Source: Patiria miniata
Taxonomy: Eukaryota; Echinodermata; Asteroidea; Valvatida; Asterinidae
Direction: 5' to 3'
NCBI RefSeq assembly: GCF_015706575.1
Contig: NW_024037051.1
Span: 1,426,001-1,490,000 of the forward strand
DNA: 64,000 nucleotides
The notes under the pieces were generated by a model. The model was given only the letters and a program-made list of their open reading frames with translations, was not told the origin of the DNA and made no database searches. This document shows, one piece after another, positions 1 to 10,200 of this stretch (position 1 is its first letter; each line of letters starts with the position of its first letter). The position numbers and the translations under genes were made by a program.

Positions 1-29
1 AAAAAATAAAAAATGAGAACAAAAAGAAA

Positions 30-105
30 GGCTTTTCCGCATTTTGCGGAAAAGCCAAAAATCAGTACAAAAAGAAAGGCTTTTCCGCAACAATGCGGAA
101 AAGCC
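30..105. repeat. Pair of direct-repeated 12-bp-stem hairpins
   Basis: Two perfect hairpins stand 48 bp apart. Arms of GGCTTTTCCGCA pair with TGCGGAAAAGCC at 30-56 (loop TTT) and 78-105 (loop ACAA). The leader AAAAAGAAA precedes both, so this is a short direct repeat of a hairpin unit. The stem is identical while the loop differs. The function is unknown; the array may continue left of the window. Confidence 0.7.
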
Positions 106-128
106 AATTAATCGGAACAATTCTAGAC

Positions 129-208
129 AGTGGTCGGGTTGTGCCCGACCACTCAAAGAAGATTAAGCGCAACAACTCCAATCAGTGGTCGGGTTGTGCT
201 CGACCACT
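129..208. repeat. Second pair of direct-repeated hairpins, 10-bp stem
   Basis: AGTGGTCGGG pairs with CCCGACCACT around a TTGTG loop at 129-153. At 184-208 the same hairpin recurs with one G:T position in the stem. The two copies are 55 bp apart. They follow the first hairpin pair directly but have an unrelated stem sequence. Confidence 0.7.
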
Positions 209-703
209 CAATTAGAAATATGCAGCACTTATTATCAAAACAAGTACAAATGAGATATATTGTAGGCTGGTATTTTGGACATATTTGGTGAAAGTGTCAT
301 GTATATCCATTGTACCATTTTGAAGAAAAGCGCTTGTTTGAAATGCAATCACATCAGTACGCGATTTCAATAAATTTGTTGAACCATGGGACCGTGGTCA
401 GAGTGTTTTTTTTTTTTTTTTTTTATTAACGAGTGTTCTTTGCTAGCGCTTTTCTTGTCCAGGCCCTATGATATCTGGCGTTTTACTGTTTGCTGGCTGC
501 AGTATATAATAATGACAGATAGGGTCGGCAATGTAAAAAAAAGAAAGTTCTATTTTTGAGTAGCCATACGTGCCAATATATATATTTCCTTTACTGAGCA
601 AACAATAATGTTCAAAGTCCAACTTGAGATATTTGTTGACAGAACGTATTCCGCGGCTTTTACCCTCACCGAATCCCCCTCCCCCAAGTACACACAAAGA
701 AAT
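209..703. other. Uncharacterised, AT-rich
   Basis: I recognise no gene or repeat here. There is a T run at about 407-424. A minus-strand open frame over 443-817 has no recognisable domain and runs into the TGACTCA array, so I do not call it a gene. Confidence 0.5.
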
Positions 704-1644
704 TGCTGTGTCACTTGACTCACTTTTGGACGATTTTAGTGAGTCATAGTAAATTTGACTCGTATTTAACACCATATGCATCGCATCAGACTCACTGAAA
801 TTTACGTAGCGAGTCAAAAGGGCATTGACTCACTTAAAATGTTTATTGTTGACTCACTTGTCCCTTGAAAATGAGTCTGGTTTGACATATGACTCAGTAC
901 CAAGCTGGCACCGAGTCATCCCCGAGCCCGTGCGGGCAAGCACAGGAAACCCGTTGTTTGCATTAATCCGCCATTGTTTTTGTCGCGTAGTAGTGGGAGC
1001 CAGAGCTCTTTCTTTTTCTTTCTGTTTTAAGGTAATTTCATGTTCAAAACGCTGCTATCGTGTTGTTAATAACTGAATGCAATCTACCCGATTCACGGTA
1101 GTTTTTTTAATTCCTTGTTATCAAGCACTGTTTGCTGTGTGTAGCCAAGCCTAAATTACGAAAGTGGCTTTGCCGTCGTACGCCTAGATTTAACGTTAGT
1201 ACTAGGCCTACATTGTGTTAGGCCTAGTGCTAGGCGCAGTGAGCAAAGGCATTTTGTGATCAACAAGGTATATATGCCCTCTAAGTCTTTTTTTTACTTG
1301 TGTTATCGATGCTCTTGTGCGTAAACTGTCTTCGAATTTGATGGTTTATGCACATCGCAGTGTTTCAGCACAGGACTCAGCTAAACTAAACCATTCAAGT
1401 CACATGACTCACATGTATCCCATTCTGAGTCATTGGACTCGTTTATCACATGGCAGTGTGTCACTACACGGACAAAATGGTGACTCATTTAAATGCCACA
1501 AAATGAGTCAAAAGACACAAAATATTATTCCAGCCCGAGTAACTTGACTCATTTCATGTGAGTCAAATGACTCACTTAAGTCCAAAAGTGTCTCACTACA
1601 CGGACAAAATCATGACTCACCTAAATGAGTCTTGTGACTCAGCA
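704..1644. mobile_element. Candidate non-autonomous DNA transposon with TGA(C/G)TCA subterminal arrays
   Basis: Fourteen exact TGACTCA/TGAGTCA heptamers occur in two clusters. Five start at 716, 740, 826, 850 and 890. Nine start at 1405, 1426, 1481, 1504, 1545, 1559, 1568, 1613 and 1635. The ends look inverted: TGCTGTGTCAC at 704 against the complement of GTGACTCAGCA ending at 1644, and CACTTTTGGAC at 721 against GTCCAAAAGTG at 1579. A repeated block around ACTACACGGACAAAAT lies at about 1463 and 1593. Inverted ends with subterminal motif arrays suggest a transposon. The heptamer is also the AP-1 (Jun/Fos) consensus, so a regulatory cluster is the alternative reading. Confidence 0.45.
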
Positions 1645-2118
1645 TTTATTTTCTGTGTAGATCCTTATCCCGTTATTCGACACCGACTTCTGCAACTGCA
1701 TCTTAATAAGAGAGTATAACAAAGACACATGAAATCAAATTAGATGGCAGCATTGAAAAAGATCATTGAAAATTGGAAGGCTTCCCTGGTTAAGTGAGCA
1801 ATGGGTACGTTCAAGTAGATTCCTGGTTAATACACGAGGTTTACACTCTTAGAAGCCGCGAAATGAGGCTAATCGAACGCGCCGGTGTATTCGCCTGGCA
1901 TTATTTCTGCCAAAGTCAGCAGGTGTTAAGAGGCGAGACTTTGAAATGAACATGCATGGGCCTCCAACTGTGTCAACAGTTGTGCATTTCTACTATACTG
2001 TAATTTATTTTGCATTGGAAATGAGCGGATATAAAGTATAAATTAAGATTTGTTTGGAAAAGAAAATGATTAAAATTGATTCATTTCCTCTGAATACGAC
2101 TAACTGCGAGTGATATCG
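1645..2118. other. Uncharacterised
   Basis: No gene, repeat or structured element recognised. Confidence 0.5.
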
Positions 2119-2258
2119 TCAGTGCTCACTGACTGGTCGGTCCGATCCCTCTCAAAGGAGGGATCATTCCCGTGAACCCTTTGGTCACTGCACCAGAGAA
2201 CGAGGAGGGTCCGCTTTCCCTCATGTCTGAACACAGACACTTATTTTAGTGTCTTTTT
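2119..2258 (+). ncRNA. Possible structured RNA: three hairpins followed by a T tract
   Basis: Three short perfect hairpins occur in 140 bp: TCAGTG/CACTGA at 2119-2132, GATCCCTC/GAGGGATC at 2144-2165, and AGACAC/GTGTCT at 2235-2254. The last is followed at once by TTTTTCTTTT, which could serve as a Pol III-type stop. I could not match it to any snRNA, snoRNA, Y RNA or vault RNA. The call is purely structural and could be chance. Confidence 0.2.
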
Positions 2259-2324
2259 CTTTTAATTCTGATCAGCAAAATGGACTTTTCCAAGCCTTAG
2301 AGCCTTTGCTATAATCTGACTTAA

Positions 2325-2842
2325 AGGGAAGATACAACATTGGCAAACATCAAAAAACAAAATGACCAAATTATCACGAAATACCTTACTGAATTGTTAG
2401 AGATCGACAGTCTAAAGCATCCTGTAAAATCATGGCTCCTGGTGTGCTGACATTTTCAAGAAAAACTGTATTTTTCCAAGGCTGGTCGGCCGACCAGCGT
2501 TGGAAAAACTGGCTTTTTCAAAAACTGCTCCTATTTTTTCATATTTAGTTATGCCGCGTTTTCTTTGCAGTAGATTACACACCTGTGAAGGGGTACAAAC
2601 CTGCTAGGCTAGAGTGATTCTTTGACCTTACAATTCCCCAAAGTCTTTACGTTTCTCCGTTTCATCTTAAGTGGGTCGGGGAACCAGACTACAAGAAAAT
2701 GATTGGTTTTCTTGGTTTTTCCAGCATAAACAAGCCCAAAACGTGAAACAAGTCAGATTAACAGTATTTGCTATAACATACTAATCCTCCAAATCCATTT
2801 ATTTCTGAAAATTGCAGCAAAAGCATATGTTGTACATTTCCT
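2325..2842. mobile_element. MITE-like element with TTAA target sites
   Basis: TTAA at 2321-2324 and 2843-2846 flanks a 518-bp block. Its ends are imperfect inverted repeats: AGGGAAGATACAAC on the left against AGGAAATGTACAAC read inward from the right. TTAA flanks are typical of piggyBac-type insertion. No transposase is present. It contains the palindrome at 2471-2508. Confidence 0.5.
2471..2508. repeat. 38-bp near-perfect palindrome
   Basis: The centre CTGGTCGG/CCGACCAG at 2482-2497 is perfect. The symmetry extends outward through TTTTTCCAA/TTGGAAAAA with a single mismatched pair (2480 against 2499). It lies inside the TTAA-flanked element. Confidence 0.8.
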
Positions 2843-2846
2843 TTAA

Positions 2847-3546
2847 CAAGGGGGGATCTATGCTAGTCATTTTTTTCATGCAACAAAGGTTAATTATGGT
2901 TTTATCAATTTCTTGGTTTATTCATGTTTTTAACTGACGATGATCGCAGAAAAAAATTGAGTCCTCCCAATCAACAAATCATAAGGACAATAGTAGCAAG
3001 TAGCAAAGATATGTCGAGATTATAATTGTAATAATATTAACAACATATCTACTACTCTGCATATTGATTGCGACATTTCGTTGTTTAATGGCACTTATTT
3101 AATAATCAGTTGTATATTTACACATTTTAATGCTTCATTTTTGCGTGTAATTTTTTCGATCATACTTTTATCTAATCTCCCTTGTTTTTGTTGGGCAGTG
3201 AGTTTTATCGTGTTAATTTTACAATTTTATTTTTATTTCATTTCGTTTTATTTCTTTAGTTAAATATTTTTACACTCGTATATTAGGCTTTTCAGTTCCT
3301 TATTGTACTCCTACTTCAGTTTATTTTCGAATTTCAAAATTGTTTAAATGTTTAATTTTTCTTTTAAATTTTACATTTTAAATAGTGTTCTTTCTCATTT
3401 ACAGTTTAATATAGTTATTTTAAGCTTTTCTATCAGGGAAGTGGTTCCAGATAGACTGTACAGTCTTTTTCACAACCCCTGACCTATTTAGAAATATGTT
3501 ATAGGATTCTAATTGCATCGCGTGCGATATCAACGTACATGTACAC
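2847..3546. other. AT-rich spacer
   Basis: The stretch is strongly T-rich, especially 3090-3420. No gene or repeat recognised. Confidence 0.5.
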
Positions 3547-3954
3547 TGTGTACGCAGTGGCGTCGCCAGGGGGGGGGGGGGGGGGGGGGGGGGGCAGGGG
3601 GGCACGTGCCCCCCCTGGAAAACCTAGTGCCCCCGAGTGCCCCGCCATCAAATGCTGGTGCCCCCCCCCCTATCCTCTGCAAAATTCTGCGCGTTGTTAA
3701 AATCATTACCTCAAAAATAGCAATTTCTGGAGATATCTTTAGATCGAATTTAGCATCAAATGTGGCACCATTTTGCATCTAGCCCATCCTCCGTATGCGA
3801 AAATTTTCCAAAGGGGAGGGGGGCACCCCCTCCCCTTAGACCCCTCCCCCAGGACGGCGATCCGTATCCACCTAAGTGCCCCCCCCCCATCAAATGCTGG
3901 TGCCCCCCTGTTCCCCCCCAGACTGAAAAGTCTGGTGACGCCACTGTGTGTACG
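3547..3954. mobile_element. hAT-type MITE with 8-bp target duplication
   Basis: The element is 3555-3946 (392 bp). It begins CAGTGGCGTCGCCAG and ends with the inverted copy of CAGTGGCGTCACCAG. Exact 8-bp direct repeats TGTGTACG flank it at 3547-3554 and 3947-3954. Inverted CAGTGGCGT ends plus an 8-bp duplication are hallmarks of hAT insertion. The interior is rich in G and C runs and contains CCATCAAATGCTGGTGCCCC twice (from about 3646 and 3887). It has no transposase. The open frames across it are products of the homopolymer runs. Confidence 0.9.
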
Positions 3955-4975
3955 TACGTATGCCAACGGAGCTTTACGAGATTTGTGCAAATATAAATAC
4001 GACCATGCACAGAGCATAGGTAATTTTAAGTTCAAATTAAATATAGTCTCACTGAAAATTTTAATCAGTAACAATTAGCATATACATCCTGCTGACCAAT
4101 GAGGGAGTTGGTGATGTCTGACTGGCAGCGGGCAGGGGCCAATCACAAACTGGGGCCGAGTTTTTTCGTCACTGCTCCGGAAATCGATGGTGAGTTTTTA
4201 AAGCAGGAACGGCCTCTATATTCTCACAACGACCAAAGCTCATCTTCAACTTCAGACGACAAACGGAGAAAACTGTCAAGAAGAGCAAGATTAAAAAGTG
4301 AGTTTTTTTGCGGTACGTTTAAACACTACGAATCACATCTGAAACCTTTTAAAGGCCTGCGATTTGCTTAGCGCCAACAATACTGTTTAAAGCAGAAAAT
4401 TGCTTGTTATAATTATCGGTGGTTTTAGGATTCTGGTCACGGCCAGATATTTTTCTCAAGTAAACATTATCTTTTGGAGCGTTTTGCGAATTGCAGACGC
4501 TTCAGGGTTTTAAAAATCCTGAAAATGGTTGTCTAGGAGACACGATTGCAACCAGCCAAACCTTATTACACTCTACTTCGTATACGTTTTGCGTTTCCAA
4601 AGGCCAAACTGTAGTTCTAACCTTACAAATATTGAACATAAAAACAACACAATCGGTCTTTCACGGCAGTGTGTTTAAAGGTAATCTACAACATTTGCAA
4701 ACAATACTTAACAAAACTACCAAATTATTTTGAAACACCTAATTTGACTGTAAGTAAATAATAGTCTCAAGCATTGCAGGTGCACAGTACGCGCGCATCA
4801 TGTGCCAACAATGTATTGTGCAGTAATTTGGTGATCGGACAATGGTCGGGATTTATCTTCTTTCTTCCTTTCTTTTTTCCCCCGGACAATAATTTTCCGC
4901 GGGTTTGCTTCTGACCGGTATTACTTGAAAATTTGAACCAACATCAACCCTGAGCCACAGGTTTGTGTATTATTC
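3955..4975. other. Uncharacterised; two open stretches of doubtful meaning
   Basis: Open frames at 4099-4371 and 4491-4733 have splice-like edges (GTGAGT at 4195 and 4297; TTGCAG at 4491 and AAAGGTAATC at about 4677). Joining them needs incompatible phases, and neither resembles a family I know. No gene is called. Confidence 0.4.
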
Positions 4976-4994
4976 TGACGTCATGATGACGTCA
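4976..4994. promoter_or_regulatory. Two CRE-type TGACGTCA palindromes 11 bp apart
   Basis: Perfect TGACGTCA octamers lie at 4976-4983 and 4987-4994, with start points one helical turn apart. TGACGTCA is the CREB/ATF consensus. No nearby gene is recognised, so a role is not shown. Confidence 0.35.
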
Positions 4995-6989
4995 TTTAGT
5001 GAAAAAGCGACACATTTTCTTCCGCTTATAACTCGAGAACAAAATGATCAATCATCTTCGTACCATGCAGTCTGATAGAGCATACCTTGATGATTTGTTT
5101 TGGTCGTGTACTGGAATCGCTTGATCTTTCTTTCTGGGGGTAGCTACCGGAAGATCAAAGGTAGGTGAACTCAAAATGCAAACAGAATCCTTAAAATAAA
5201 AAAGAAGTCCTTTCAATTGTTAACGCGATGACGATAAAACTTGGTATTTAAAATTGATTTATTCAGCCGATGATTAAAACCTATCACAGGAATTTTGCTG
5301 ATTTGAAAATGTATGAATTTAAACCCTGGTCCATTTTGAATTATACGTTTACAAGGAAACAGGCTAGAGTAACGTTCCCACTTTGTGTAGTGTTGCAGGC
5401 TGGACATTGCCTCGAGCAATGTATTCTTATTTCCAGCCGCAAAGCAATTTGACATTTACTATCGGCGTTACCAGCAGTACAATGAGGATCACATTTCCGT
5501 TTTGTGTTGGTTTCTTCTTACTGTTTTTTTTTTCTTCTGGCCAATACTTCTCCGCAGCTTTTCTTTCAAACGGACAACGCATACAATAGAAACTTGGTGT
5601 TTACATTAAGCTTGATCGCAAGATATAGTGTGACTTCATTACGACGTCATCTTACATAAAATTATATTTAATAAATACAGATTGTTATAATAACTCATGT
5701 ACCGAGCCAAGAGTCATTTTAACATTTTGTGATCCGATGCAACAAATTACAAGCGATTTAAGGTTCAAAATTGACAAAATACTTTCATTTATACATTTTG
5801 AACTGATCTGAGTAGCCTGTTCTTTTTTGTGAGGTGGTAGATATTGCCTTTGAAAAAAAATCTTTATTTTTCAGTGCAGTGATAACTGAATATAACTTTT
5901 ATTATTAGAACATTATTATCAACAAAACTAATTATTCAAATGTTCAATGCGGAAACTTCGACCTTTAGGTGGTCGTACTCTCACGTTTGGAAATTGATAC
6001 AAAAATAGCTAAAGTATTGTGTTATAAGGAAATGTAATTTTAAGGCTCGAGCTTTCGGCCTATTTCCCACGTTGCTGGGAAAAACTTTTGAATTTGAAGT
6101 TAATTTGATAAAGCCCGCGGCCAACGGAATGCGACTGGCAAAGTGACCACCATTCGATTGAGATGAAAGGCAACCAATGTCACATGCGAAGAGGTGGTAA
6201 CGGGGCGAAGTGGTTATTTTTCCGATTTAGGCTGTTACGCCCAACGTTCCAAATACTCTAAAGAAGTATGTAGTCTTTCCAAGCCAATTACCCCAAAAAA
6301 CCTTCAATAAATATTTCACATTATCAAAACGGGAGGTAGGTTGAGCAGCCACAACAGACTAGCCTAGCTCAGTGCCGCACCCAAGGGGGGGGGGGGGGGG
6401 GAGGGGCCGTCGGGGGGCTCGAGCCCCCCCCCCCCCAAACCAAGGGGTTGTCTTTTTTTTTTTTTTTTTTTTTAGTCCCACGATTTGACCTTGGTGATAT
6501 GTATGAGGCCTATTTTCGAGTAGTATAATAGGGGTGTAAGTGGTGCCACCAACGTCAATATAGTCTGCCCCCATTAAAAAAAACCCAATGGGTGGGCCAC
6601 TGGCTAGTACTAGCAGCAGACGAGTTTGGGGGTTCAGACATGGACTCGTGAACATAGAACTATGATAATAACGCGTACTTCCAAAAACAATATATTAAAA
6701 CTAACCACAACCTTCCAAGGTGTATAAAGGCTTATTTCATCATCTTTCATTTTCCGGTTTTTTTTTTTGGGGGGGGGGGTAACCGATGACTTTCGGGAGA
6801 AAATTCTATCTAGTTGATCACCTCTATAAAAGCATTCCTCAAGTCTATCGCCATTTTGAAAATAAACGCCTACGCTCCATTGCAAAATAGAGCCGTTTCA
6901 TAGGGCCAAATTGGTTACAAATTTTACAGTAATGCCACCTGACTATAATGAATAGAGACGTTCTTATGAATAGAACAGCAAATTGGGAA
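4995..6989. other. Uncharacterised, with homopolymer runs
   Basis: No gene is recognised. Runs of G (6386-6401), C (6427-6436) and T (6452-6473) lie in a G/C-rich patch that resembles a worn MITE like the one at 3555, but I found no target duplication. Another G run lies at 6769-6778. Open frames here consist of homopolymer translation. Confidence 0.45.
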
Positions 6990-7139
6990 CAATCTCATAC
7001 GTTTTAACTGTGCCATGTGTTTTGATAAGTATACATCGACGCCACTTACTAAGTATGTTGGATCACAGCAGGCATAACGGATTCCAAAGTGGACGATTCA
7101 AAAGACCCGACACGCCCACTCTGAAGTCTTATAATCAAA
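6990..7139 (+). promoter_or_regulatory. Conserved upstream region of GH3 copy 1
   Basis: These 150 bp resemble the stretch upstream of GH3 copy 2 (20815-20990), sharing TTTTGATAA, CGACGCCAC and CCAAAGTGGA. They also resemble 27110-27240, where no coding exon follows. Conservation among paralogues marks the promoter and 5' leader. I see no convincing TATA box. Confidence 0.5.
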
Positions 7140-7260
7140 ATGGCGGTTAAGTGGAATTTTCGCTGTGCATGCTGGGGGTTCATCTCGTCGCTCCTAGCTT
7201 CGGTCCTTCTCACCTATTGCTTTTCTCCTCAGTCTCATCTCGCCTTCCGAGTCATAGCAG
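7140..7260 (+). CDS. GH3 copy 1, exon 1
   Basis: Encodes residues 1-40 plus one base, with a hydrophobic stretch at residues 12-27 that is a signal anchor or first membrane helix. The donor is GTGAGT at 7261. The exon is the same 121-bp length as in copy 2. Confidence 0.85.
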
Positions 7261-10200
7261 GTGAGTTGTTGCTTTTATTGACAAACAAAAATCCTTTTTA
7301 GGGGTAAAGTTGCAACTTTCTAAATTGTATATGGAACCTATACCAAGACGTATTACGTGGGATAAGTGTGTCTCCATCTTATTTCAAACGAGACCCACTC
7401 TATGGGCTCATTTGCTATAATATTATTATAAAATAATTATGAAGAGAACAGAAATTTACGGATAGCTGAAATAACGACTATACAGCCAATGGTCTTATTA
7501 ACATAGTTGCCTGAGGGCCATACTTATGTCCTCTTTGTACCAATCTCATCACTGACTGACCCACTCTCACGTATGGCTTAGCCTGGTTGTTCGCCGGTAA
7601 AGAGAGCCGGTCATTGCTCAATCCGACCAATTGTGTATGTACGCCACATGCATGAAAGACTTCCATGCAGTGAATGGCCAATCTGAATCAACTAAATCCG
7701 TCCTATTACCAGTTTTACCAAGCTTGCCTGACTCCTATGAATCCATTTCATTGCATCAGGCGCTGCAGCAGTGCTGATTGGCATCTCATCTCTGATTGCC
7801 TTCCACATCTCGACTCTACGATGCTCTGAGAGCCACACACTCATAACCCTACTCATGTCCTACAAGTGGCACCAGGGTGAACGTCTAGCCACGCCCTCCA
7901 CCTTGGCAAGGGCCACTTACATGTGGAAACGTCCGCGTGAAGCCCAGGAAGATCTGATAAGGGAGCTGACCAGGCGACATGCCAAGACGGAGTACGGGCG
8001 CAAGAACCGTCTTGGGGAGATCCGATCGGTGGAAGACCTCCGCAAGAAGCATCCTCTCACCACGTACGATCACTATTGTGACTACATCCAGCGGCTGGCA
8101 GACGGAGAAGAAGGCGTTTTCCTTGACGAGGAGCCCATGCGATTCGGCGTCACATCGGGAACCACCGGAGCCGGGAAGAAAATACCACTGGTTTCTTTTG
8201 GGGTGGAGGGAGATGCACTCTGCAGCCAGATCAAGCGCTTGGCTTTGTACCAGGGTGCTCAACGGCCAAGCCCTGTACAGAAACGCTGTTTCTTCTACAT
8301 CCATCCCAAAATCTCTCTCACCAAAACTGGCCGTGTCATTTCTCCGTACACGTTCATCAAACAGGAGGACACTAAGCGTTTATCGGAGCTCAGCTCTCCT
8401 CCACCGGCCTTCACTATCACCAATGAGCCTTCTGCCGTCTACATTCACATGCTGTTCGCGATTGCCGACACCAATCTCGCTCTCTTGTCTACCATGTTTA
8501 CTCCCCAAATGTACCGAGCTCTGAAGTGTCTAGAGGCCAAATGGCAAGTAATGCTGGAGGATCTATCTACCGGGCAGATCAATGCTAAGATCCCTCTAGA
8601 CCCTGATACACGCCGGTCTCTCCAAGGCTATCTGAGACCGGACAAGGCCCGCGTATCCCAGTTGAGAAGCGAATTCGAGAAAGGGTTTCATGGCATTTTG
8701 AAGAGAATCTGGCCTCATCTGATCGCCATTGAAGCAATCGACATCGCGGGTTTCAAGAAGAAAATTGAAGAAACATATACTGATGGTAAGGGTTAAATTG
8801 AACTTAAATCTCATTGTGCGCCTTAAATACGATCTGCGTAAGCACTGTGAAAGAACCTGAGCCAAACAGAATCAAATCATTATCCTTGTCCTACTAAAAA
8901 AAATGAAGAAAAAAAGGAATACTCTGTCAAGTGTCGTAAGCCATCTTGATCTATGCACTTGTCTAAAACATGATTCGTAATAACTTACCACTGGTCATGT
9001 CTTGGCTAGGAGTTCCATACTTCAATTGGGCATATGGCAGCACAGAGGTAGGCCAGCTGGCGATCAACATGTGGCTTCATGACAAAGAGGTTCGATACGC
9101 CCTCTGTCCTCATATGGCCGTCGTAGAGTTCATCCCGGAGCAAAACAGGTGTGTGATAATCACAGAAGAAAAAAATGGTCCACTTTATTTTTGTTCCCCT
9201 TTTCGAATCCTTAGTTTCTTGAAATACATACAGATTCCTTTGCCATGAAAGCAAACCCCCAAAAATATTTAATTCCTTCTGTTTAATTCCAAATAATTGT
9301 TGTTATGGGTCGACTTCACAATCATTATGTAGTGATAATACACAAGGTCACTTTCCCATTGTGGTTTAATGTGAAAAGTGATTCCCATATTTCCTAGGTT
9401 TGCGACGTTGCTTATTTTGCTTGCATCGTGACATCCGGGCCGCAATCCCTGACAACATGGCATTCGGATTTATGGCTTCTGACTAGTGCCTCTGAACAGT
9501 GGGAGATACTCTTGGGGGAAAATGGATAGCTTTGTAGGTACATGTAGAACGCCGATACGGTAATACGGAGGCTGCATGCCATGTCCAATCACCACTCTTG
9601 TCGATATCTTTGTTCAACTTGAGACCTTTTAATTTTGAACAGTTCGGATGAAGACCCAAAGACTCTGCTCATTGACGAGGTTGAGGTCGGTGGCAGATAT
9701 GAACTGGTGTTGACCACGCGCTCCGGGCTATACCGTTATCGGAATGGAGATGTCATCCAGATTGTGGGATTCCACGAGAACTGCCCTGCCATGCGCATGC
9801 TCTACAGGTAAACAACAAAACCAAGTAATCCTAGAAAGTTGATGCCAGAGCGGGCAAAATTTAATTGATTCAGTATGGCTTTTCAATGGGAGTCTTTTCA
9901 TGCATCTGGTCTATACAGGGTGAGTCAAAAACATGAAACCCAAATGTCGGGACTATTGTTTTAGTGAGGTTCTGCATGTAGCACTTAGAAAAAATTTAGG
10001 ATGTTAAAGCCCAATTCATAAGCTTTCTTTTAGTTTAAAAATTATTCAAATCACGTATGTACTTTTCAAGTTACAGAATTTTAAACACAACCACCGTTTT
10101 AAAGTTCTGTCCACAAATCACACAGAAAGTGTGCGTTCTTTCAGCAAAACGAAAACAATTCACATCCCTATGCGATTTGTTTTCATTTTGCTGAAAGAAC

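Noticed and set aside
30..105. Rho-independent terminators
   Set aside because: The hairpins lack T tails and the genome is eukaryotic.
30..208. Histone mRNA 3' stem-loops
   Set aside because: Stem and loop sequences do not match the conserved GGCTCTTTTCAGAGCC type, and no histone gene is present.
443..817. 124-residue minus-strand open frame
   Set aside because: No domain, and it overlaps the TGACTCA array and a T run. Likely chance.
3513..4078. Glycine- and proline-rich open frames on both strands
   Set aside because: They translate G and C runs of the hAT MITE.
4099..4733. Two-exon gene from the open stretches at 4099-4371 and 4491-4733
   Set aside because: The splice phases do not fit together, and no family is recognisable in either.
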